From NCBI RefSeq assembly GCF_932526225.1, contig NC_064035.1:10589296-10653295 (forward strand): a DNA stretch of 64,000 nt, written 5' to 3'. Below the pieces are notes generated by a model. It was given only the letters and a program-made list of their open reading frames with translations, searched no databases and was not told the DNA's origin. Each line of letters starts with the position of its first letter. Positions within the stretch are counted from its first letter, which is position 1. Below, piece after piece: positions 57,901 through 64,000 of the stretch. The translations under genes and the position numbers were made by a program. This DNA is from Nematostella vectensis. Its lineage: Eukaryota > Cnidaria > Anthozoa > Actiniaria > Edwardsiidae.

Positions 57901-60900
57901 TATTAGAGGACAGACGCACGCAAAAATGAGATCCATTTGTTAAGTCGAAGCCATGTATCCCCTGCTGACTCAACAAACAAACTAAGCATCTGGTGTAGCG
58001 TCTGAACTCTCACATCTTCTTGGACTTTAGGATGTAACCGACCTCTAGTAGCGACGAGTCGCATAAAGTCCTCCTCCGATATAGACAGCTCACACAGTCA
58101 CAATCACGCTCGCCTGGGCTCCCCAAGCTACTGGAGACCAGCTACTAATAACGGCTCCGAGTATCTGCAGGTGAATCTCCTTAACGACTATCACGTGACA
58201 GCTATCGGGTCCCAGGGTAGCGGGGTGGATGCCGAGAAGTACTGGGTCTACAGCTACGAGTTGTATTACAGCTATGACAAGATCACGTTTTCGCCATACA
58301 GTGATGAGTCTATGAGAATTAAGGTGAGCAATTTCTTTTTTTTTTTTTTAGTTCAGTTCGAGGTACGATAATGAAGCAGTTTGTGGTAATGATTCAATTT
58401 GTGGTGATAATTCAGTCTGTGCTAATAATTCAGTTTATGCTAATAATTCATTCTGTGCTAATAATTCAGTTTGTGGTGATAATTCAGTTTGTGCTAATAA
58501 ATCAGTTTGTTGTAATAATTTAGTTTCGGCTAATAATTCAGTTTGTGCTAATAATTCCGTCCGTGCTAATAATTCAGTTTGTGCTAATAGTCCAGTCCGC
58601 GCCAATAATTCAGTCCGTGCCAATAATTCAGTTTGTGCTAATAATTCAGTCCGTGCTAATAATTCAATCCGTGCTAGTAATTCAGTCCGTGCAAATAATT
58701 CAGTCCGTGCCAATAATTCAGTTTGTGTTAATAATTCAGTCTGTGCTAATAATTCAGTCCGTGCCAATAATTCAGTTGGTGCTAATAATTCAGTCTGTGC
58801 TAATAATTCAGTCCGTGCCAATAATTCAGTTTGTGCTAATAATTCAGTCCGTGCCAATAATTCAGTTTGTGCTAATAGTTCAGTCTGTGCTAATAATTCA
58901 GTCCGTGCCAATAATTCAGTTTGTGCTAATAATTCTGTTTGTGCTAATAATTCAGTCCGTGCTAATAATTCAATCCGTGCCAGTAATTCAGTCCGTGCAA
59001 ATAATTCAGTCCGTGCAAATAATTCAGTCCGTGCCAATAATTCAGTTTGTGCTAATAATTCCGTCTGTGCTAATAATTCAATCCGTGCTAGTAATTCAAT
59101 CCGTGCAAATAATTCAGTCCGTGCCAATAATTCAGTTTGTGCTAATAATTCAGTCTGTGCTAATAATTAGGTCCGTGCCAATAATTTAGTTTGTGCTAAT
59201 AATTCAGTCTGTGCTAATAATTCAATCCGTGCTAGTAATTCAGTTCGTGCCAATAATTCAGTTTGTGCTAATAATTCAGTCTGTGCTAATAATTAAGTCC
59301 GTGCCAATAATTCAGTTTGTGCTAATAATTCAGTTTGACTGTGCTGATGATGCAGTTTTTGCAGTTTGCGGCCCTCCACTGCACTTGTTTATTCTATACG
59401 TTTTCTAGGCTTACTTTATTTTTAACACAGCAGGATTCTATGGTAATCTCTGGTTGTTTTTTTTTTAAGACATTTGTGTCCAACAATGATGGTACGACAG
59501 AGGTGGTGAAATACTTGGCCGAGCCAATCCAGTGTCGCTCCGTGCGCATCCACCCGAACATGTGGCACGATGCCATTGCTATGCGCGTTGAGGTGTACGG
59601 GTGTCCAGGTACTCATTTAATTGCTGGCACATGCCATTTTTAGCCACATATCCAAGCAATAAGTGACCCAGCATCCTGCCACTTTGGCTAAAAAGACGAT
59701 GTGGCTAAATGTAATAAAAACCCTTGAAACTTGGCCAATAAATCAATCATCCTAGAACATGATATAATAAACATGTCTGTCATCAATTCATTAGTATATA
59801 TTGTTCCGGGCTTACATCGCAGTTTTAACAAAGATTATTTAGAGTCCAGAATCCTGCCAGCTGGCCATTTATCCTGCCAATGTCAAGCACCGTGTGTTTT
59901 CAGATAGTTGCGCTGACCCCCATTACTTGTTGGTGTAAATAGGCACTTTTAAAATTGTTTCCTTTATTGGAAATTAAAAAATACAGTATCCTGCCGTAGT
60001 TTTTTTGTATACGGAAAGATGAGTTGTGAGGTATAGGTGCCATGATATTTTGACTTTTTATTTACTTTTCCATATAGTTACTCCGCTCAACAAGTTGGAA
60101 CGAACAGGAATAAGGAAAGGTAACTGAAATTGTAGAGCGCCATGGAGCTTATAGAAATTAAAATAAATAAAACCTGACTGAATTAGACACACACGCATTT
60201 ACACGTACTGTCACACTTACTGTCTCCATTCCCCTACCCCTCTAGAACCAACATCTTCAATTAACCTCCTTTCTATAAAAAAGGACATCAACTATCAATA
60301 TGATGTGCGCTGCTAGTTTACAGCATCTGAGACTTTTGCAGGGGCCCAAATGCCTAGTATCTAAAACTGGAAACACGTGTTTTGACACTCTCCAATACCC
60401 CCCCTCTTTTCTTCAAGATAAAAAAAAAGAAATATGCGGGCCATATTAGACCTTTTAGAGTATACCCGTATTAAATAAGTTAAATCCTCACTCTTGACTT
60501 TTGTTATTCTATGCAGACTGTCATTACCCACTGGTGGAGAACACAGCTCTCGCAAGCAGGCTTATGAATTCGTCAAGTTTTAACGGAGAAAACTGTCTTG
60601 CCTCTTTCGCCGTTCTCAACGGACCAAAGTCCTGGTGTCCAGTTACGCAAAATGTCATGGAGCACTTGACCGTGCGTTTCCAGGAAGATGTCGTGATAAG
60701 CGCCATCGCATCGCAAGGAGCTGACCAATCTGGGACAAGTATGTACGTGGCGTCATACAAGCTTACACACAGCATTGATGGGCACGAATGGTCTGAGTAT
60801 TCGGAGTTTGGAGTTACCAAGGTAAGTGGTTATCTTCCATCACTATATTGCCTTACTTGCTTGTGAATTATTTTATTTTTTTGCTTACTATTCTCTTAAA

Positions 60901-63737
60901 TACCTTGTGAAATGTTTAGAATAAATGTATGAAGACAAGAGAAATGATCATTCATCACTTTTTCGTGCGATTTGTTACGAGCTAATCATTCCATGCAGGC
61001 CACGTAAGAAGATCGGGAGGGGGGCACAAAACAGAAACATTGAGAAGTATTGGGGGGGGGGGCACAGCCACGCCCCTGGTAATTTTCTAATAATTTTTGA
61101 TGCCCCCAGTTCTCGGCCCCCTGCTACGGCCCTGCCCTGGATAGCGAACTTTTACGTGCCAGTTTTTGCTCTTGAGCCAAACGTATGTAGTTAAAACTTT
61201 TTAACTTGAAAGAAGCCAATCCCGGGTCTGGGTAAACAGTTGTTTTTATATGTGTTTACAGGTGTTTGAGGGGAACTCCGACAGCTCAGGCATTGTTACA
61301 CATGGGCTAAAATACAACATAGACGCACGCTTCGTCAGGCTAAATCCGCTAACTTGGAGTTCTGCCGGGATTGCTATGAGAATCGAGGTGTATGGATGTT
61401 TGCGAGGTAACTGTTATAGTATACTCTCTTTGATTTCCGTATTTATCGCTCATAAAAGGTCTCCTGTTATTATGATGCCCCTTTCCGAGGGGATGTTGCC
61501 ATAACAGGTTCTTAAGAAACGATGCTACACCGAACACCAAAATTTCCAGGGCAGTGATGCGGCTCTTCCGCTAGAGGACTGGCTCTTACAAGCATACCAT
61601 GAAACGCGATGAAACTCCACAAATTGCCAAACCCCATTTTGCTCTGAATTCTGTTTTTGTTAGAAAAAAAAATGATTCCTCTCCGTTGTTTAGACCATTG
61701 TCTATTGCTGTATTTGTCTGCTCTAGATAATCCCAAGTTCCGAGTCGTCGGAAAACAATCTCTGGACTATGCAAAGGACTCCAAGATTGAAGGTGTGTTA
61801 TACCCTGTATCCCCATTACAGCGTAACGACGCGCGCTAGCACTACAGCGCTACAGCACTACGCGCTACAGTATTCCGCCAAATAAACCAATCAAAACCAT
61901 CCGCGGATGCGATTGGCTCACCTTGTCAACTGATTGACATGAACTTGAGGCAAATAAGTGCTTGAATGAACATGCTTGAATGCAATTGCACGTCGAGTAC
62001 GAGTGTTTTCTAGTTATCAAGTTCTTGTCTCATCAAAACTGTGATTTTCGCTAATTTGCTAACTTTCTTAAAACTTCAAGCACTTCAAGCACCATTTGAA
62101 TGGTGTAAGTCTATTATTGCAAAAAGTTTTGTTCTCAATCAATTTAGAAACTGGTATACTTTGCCGAAATGATAAAATGTAAAAAAGCGCCCGGTTTTAA
62201 TTCCAACCACTACCCCCAAAGTGACAGCACGGATAGTCATTAAATTGCGAACTAGACATAAACCTCTAGACAAAAAAATAGGTCTCGTCTTGTTTCTGTT
62301 TCAGTGCTTTCAACTTAAAAATGTCAATATTACGTTTGTGAAAAAAAAAGGTGAATACAACAAAAATTTTACAAAATGCACTTATGACAAACAGTTTATA
62401 GAAGTTTTTCTTTCCATGTTGATTCTGTAACATCATTTTTGTACGAATTAAAAGAAGTAATGTTTCGTTAAACGTAAAATTACTTTGCTATATAGATAAC
62501 ATTTTGTACTGGCCATAATAGAAAACTTCTTTTTAAAGAATATCGTTTGTATGATTTTTAATTGTACATTTTTTTAAGAGAATGAGGCTTGTACGCGGTG
62601 AAGGCTGAACTGTCTTTTTACTGTGTTTCAGTTGCATATCGGGTCTGTCGTGAGGGGATCACGTGTCCAAACTGTACCAGACAAGTCTATCTTCATTATT
62701 TTTTTGGTGGACCAGTACACTGCTTGAATTCAAATGTCAGCTACAGCTGTCGTTACGTGGTTGATTCACGTGACCTTCTTTCAAATCACCGTTTCTATTT
62801 TGACAGAATCAAGGTGAAAAATGGTTACAGCTTTACTATCGCGAAATACACAGGTTTTCGCAAAGGATCTTCTCACGGTTTATATGTATTTGTATCGAGA
62901 GGCAACGAATATAACATGAAGCAAGGGGGGGGGGGGGATCTTCACCAATGGATGGATGTCTTGTGAAACTTCGCAATTCTCATCCAGGCTGTAATTGACA
63001 GTCTTAAGGTAGTGGTACCTATTATCGGACATTGCCCTATTATCGGACACTAAAAAAAAAACATTAATACCTAAAACAATAGAAAAACACCAGGCAAAAT
63101 AACCTATCGAGCCAAAGAAACAACATTCAGAAAACTTATTTTCCGAAGCTCTAACAAGTGTCTATTAATACGCAAAACTAGAAATAATATTTTCTCAAGC
63201 AACGCGAAATTGTGATTGAAATCCTCTCTTTGACTTGTGTAGGATTCTATCTTGCCGCAGTTTCCGTGTAGATATAACATGGGTATGTTTTAGTCTAAAA
63301 CTACAAAATCTCTCATGACCTTGGCAAAGTACATTTGTCAATAATCATTTGTTGGATTTTTCCGTTGTTGTTGTTTTTGCAAAGAAATCTGTTGTCCGAT
63401 AATAGGACAAGCCTGTCCGTTAATAAGTACGAGCATAGGATAACAGGTAAACAAAACACTTCTTCCTAACAATCGTTTTCTCATGAATTCAGCCATAGAA
63501 TTGTTATTATCTATATTAATTCGAATCATTTTTAATTAAACATGTTAAAATGGTCTAGCTAAATAACTTAAGACTCTTTTAAGTTTTGTATGCGATATAT
63601 TTTATCGTAAATCCGTGTCCGATAATCGGTACCGTTATCTTGATGCTTTGTGCAGATGTTCGATGCCCATAGCTCGTCGTGTGAGCTTAACCCACTGCCA
63701 CTCATGTACACGCCAGTCGCTGTCTCCTACAGATCAG
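45918..63737 (+). CDS. large secreted multidomain protein (LamG-like, F5/8C, ILEI, FN2), 3' end beyond window
   Basis: Exons: 45918-46041, 48156-48374, 48663-48940, 49170-49356, 49515-49676, 49826-49932, 50429-50570, 50678-50757, 51442-51638, 52353-52534, 55300-55608, 57246-57407, 58031-58323, 59470-59608, 60517-60821, 61262-61406, 61727-61792, 62632-62813, 63656-63737. They give 1120 codons with every phase compatible. Domains: hydrophobic leader 1-32; LamG-like 43-269 (WTHVGFTW, DLAVWYKELD); F5/8C 270-406; ILEI 407-559 (GHNFVILNPSTGDVV, SWILLGRVGGRKPWV); N-terminal LamG half 560-662; FN2 663-716 (CCVFPFKYK, WGNC); F5/8C 717-860 and 861-1010 (IAMRVEVYGC, IAMRIEVYGC); Cys-rich 1033 onward. 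Discoidin and FN2 modules usually bind lipids, glycans or collagen, so an extracellular matrix or surface role is inferred. Whether all exons form one transcript across the 52535-55299 array is untested. Confidence 0.8.
47090..47265 (-). mobile_element. tRNA-derived SINE
   Basis: On the minus strand GACGGGTGGCCCAGTGTGTT (A-box region) is followed by GCCTCTCACCTC and the B box GGTTCGATTCCCGG. The acceptor arms do not pair, so this is not a functional tRNA. The anticodon region resembles tRNA-Glu(CTC). A non-tRNA tail (ATGGATGGTATCTTTCTGTT onward) continues to the left. It lies in intron 1 of the multidomain gene. Confidence 0.65.
47738..48098. mobile_element. MITE with CAGGG/CCCTG ends
   Basis: The ends CAGGGACGGCGGAAGG and, on the other strand, CAGGGGCGCGCCTAGA form rough inverted termini as in hAT-type MITEs. 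Inside are a 16-bp G tract and three copies of a ~27-bp unit (GAAACCACCAAYCACCCCTC). It ends about 55 bp before the exon 2 acceptor. No exact target-site duplication was seen. Confidence 0.5.
51865..52202. mobile_element. complete MITE, TIR CAGGCCCGTACCCAGG
   Basis: The left end CAGGCCCGTACCCAGG and the inverted right end CAGACCCGTACCCAGG bound 338 bp. The flanks repeat TCATC on both sides, a likely 5-bp target-site duplication. It lies inside the intron that splits the ILEI domain. Confidence 0.75.
52720..55299 (+). repeat. ~188-bp satellite array carrying copies of a splice acceptor
   Basis: About 14 copies of a unit of up to 188 bp fill the intron before exon 11 of the multidomain gene. 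Each unit has several ~24-bp subrepeats (AGAAATACCTACAAATTGGA) and one block GTGTTTGTTTGTTGTTCATG, then TGGGATTTTGTTTTTTCTTAG. The last copy of that block is the true acceptor (TTTTTTCTTAG at 55289-55299). Some copies have CGTAG or one subrepeat fewer (~165 bp). Confidence 0.95.
56665..56883. mobile_element. complete MITE with 6-bp target-site duplication
   Basis: The termini CAGGCCCGTACCCAG and (inverted) CAGGCCCGTACTCAG bound 219 bp with two long G tracts. TAAATA at 56659-56664 is repeated at 56884-56889. It belongs to the same family as 51865-52202 and sits directly against the 40-bp array. Confidence 0.85.
56890..57254 (+). repeat. 40-bp array containing the FN2 exon acceptor
   Basis: Nine units of exactly 40 bp (GTTAACCAAGTTGCATTATC, then TTCATGTTTAGCACGGTGCT) end in the functional acceptor catgtttag at 57245. 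The first nine exon bases, CACGGTGCT, are part of every unit. After the last unit the exon continues ACACTTGGCTG instead of GTTAACC. Confidence 0.95.
58370..59335 (+). repeat. 18-bp minisatellite, about 50 copies
   Basis: Units GTGCTAATAATTCAGTCY are repeated head to tail through most of the intron that splits the second F5/8C domain. The period is a multiple of three and gives long spurious frames on both strands (LLAQTE- or IIQSV-type repeats). Confidence 0.95.
60996..61140. mobile_element. G-tract MITE fragment
   Basis: It begins GCAGGCCACGTAAGAAG and ends CCCCCTGCTACGGCCCTGC, with a G tract and the ACAGAAACATTGAGAA segment shared with 37800-37850. It lies in the intron that splits the third F5/8C domain. 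Confidence 0.5.
63003..63644. mobile_element. TIR element filling the last visible intron
   Basis: The left end reads GTGGTACCTATTATCGGACA. The inverted right end reads ACGGTACCGATTATCGGACA. A third TTGTCCGATAATAGGACA motif lies at 63391-63408. The element occupies about 640 of the 842 intron bases and ends 11 bp before exon 19. No transposase is present. Confidence 0.6.
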
Positions 63738-64000
63738 GTAAGTACATTTTGTACTTTCTAGTGAAAATTATACGCTTGAAAAACCAAGATAAATGGCAGC
63801 TGGTGTCGATTCTTGGTATAATCTACGGTATTTATTTTAGTGAACTTTTTTGTGTAAGACATAAATATTCATCAACTGATGTTTTTTTTTTTTGCTATAC
63901 GATACGGTATTCATTTTAGTGAAATAAATACTCATTTATTCGTTCTATAAATTACGGTCTCGGTACGGTACGTTATCCATCACCGTAAACCATCACCGCC
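63738..64000. other. intron after exon 19 of the multidomain gene
   Basis: The donor (TCAG, then gtaagt) opens an intron that runs to the window edge. It contains two 'TACGGTAT' motifs followed by 'TTTAGTGAA' (63828, 63902) and several 'CGGTAC' motifs near the end. No coding signal. Confidence 0.5.

Noticed and set aside
58435-59189. 230-aa minus-strand and 214-aa plus-strand frames
   Set aside because: Both are translations of the 18-bp intronic array, with no splice or start context.

Overview
The window looks like animal nuclear DNA, most plausibly from an anthozoan cnidarian such as a sea anemone. Genes are intron-rich with GT-AG introns, and protein domains are bounded by phase-1 introns. 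Five genes can be reconstructed exon by exon, with reading frames that stay open across every junction. Organism assignment is inference from gene style and repeat content; no species-diagnostic sequence was compared.

Layout: 1-5.8 kb holds a tandem duplication, simple repeats and weak minus-strand coding candidates. At 5847-6735 (minus) is a two-exon secreted Cys-rich factor of 187 aa. At 9176-10204 (minus) is an SLC35G1-type EamA transporter, head to head with a complete 20-exon STT3B oligosaccharyltransferase gene (10603-24030, plus, 808 aa). A 60-64 bp satellite lies downstream (24950-26085). At 27500-30934 (plus) is a two-exon class A GPCR whose tail is 27 copies of a 13-residue repeat. 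From 31.5 to 38.3 kb is a transposon-rich interval: Ty3/gypsy and LINE remnants, a hammerhead ribozyme, and a 1.45 kb TIR element with an inner inverted repeat around a 37-bp TATA-rich array. At 38495-44340 (minus) is a five-exon secreted WAP-VWA protein (299 aa). From 45918 past the right edge (plus) runs a large secreted multidomain gene with 19 exons and 1120 codons in the window: LamG-like, F5/8C, ILEI, half LamG, FN2, F5/8C, F5/8C, Cys-rich.

The most unusual observation is that several intronic tandem arrays include splice junctions in their repeat unit. An STT3B intron holds about 18 decayed copies of the acceptor plus the first bases of the exon encoding the catalytic WWDYG motif. Two introns of the multidomain gene carry 40-bp and ~188-bp arrays whose last copy is the true acceptor. 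A VWA-gene intron carries degraded copies of the upstream exon end plus its donor. A duplication in another STT3B intron ends just before its acceptor. This suggests recurrent local amplification at exon-intron boundaries.

Together the genes cover ER N-glycosylation (STT3B), membrane transport, peptide-type signalling (GPCR, possible cystine-knot ligand) and extracellular matrix or adhesion (WAP-VWA and the multidomain protein). They are otherwise unrelated neighbours, as expected in a eukaryotic chromosome.
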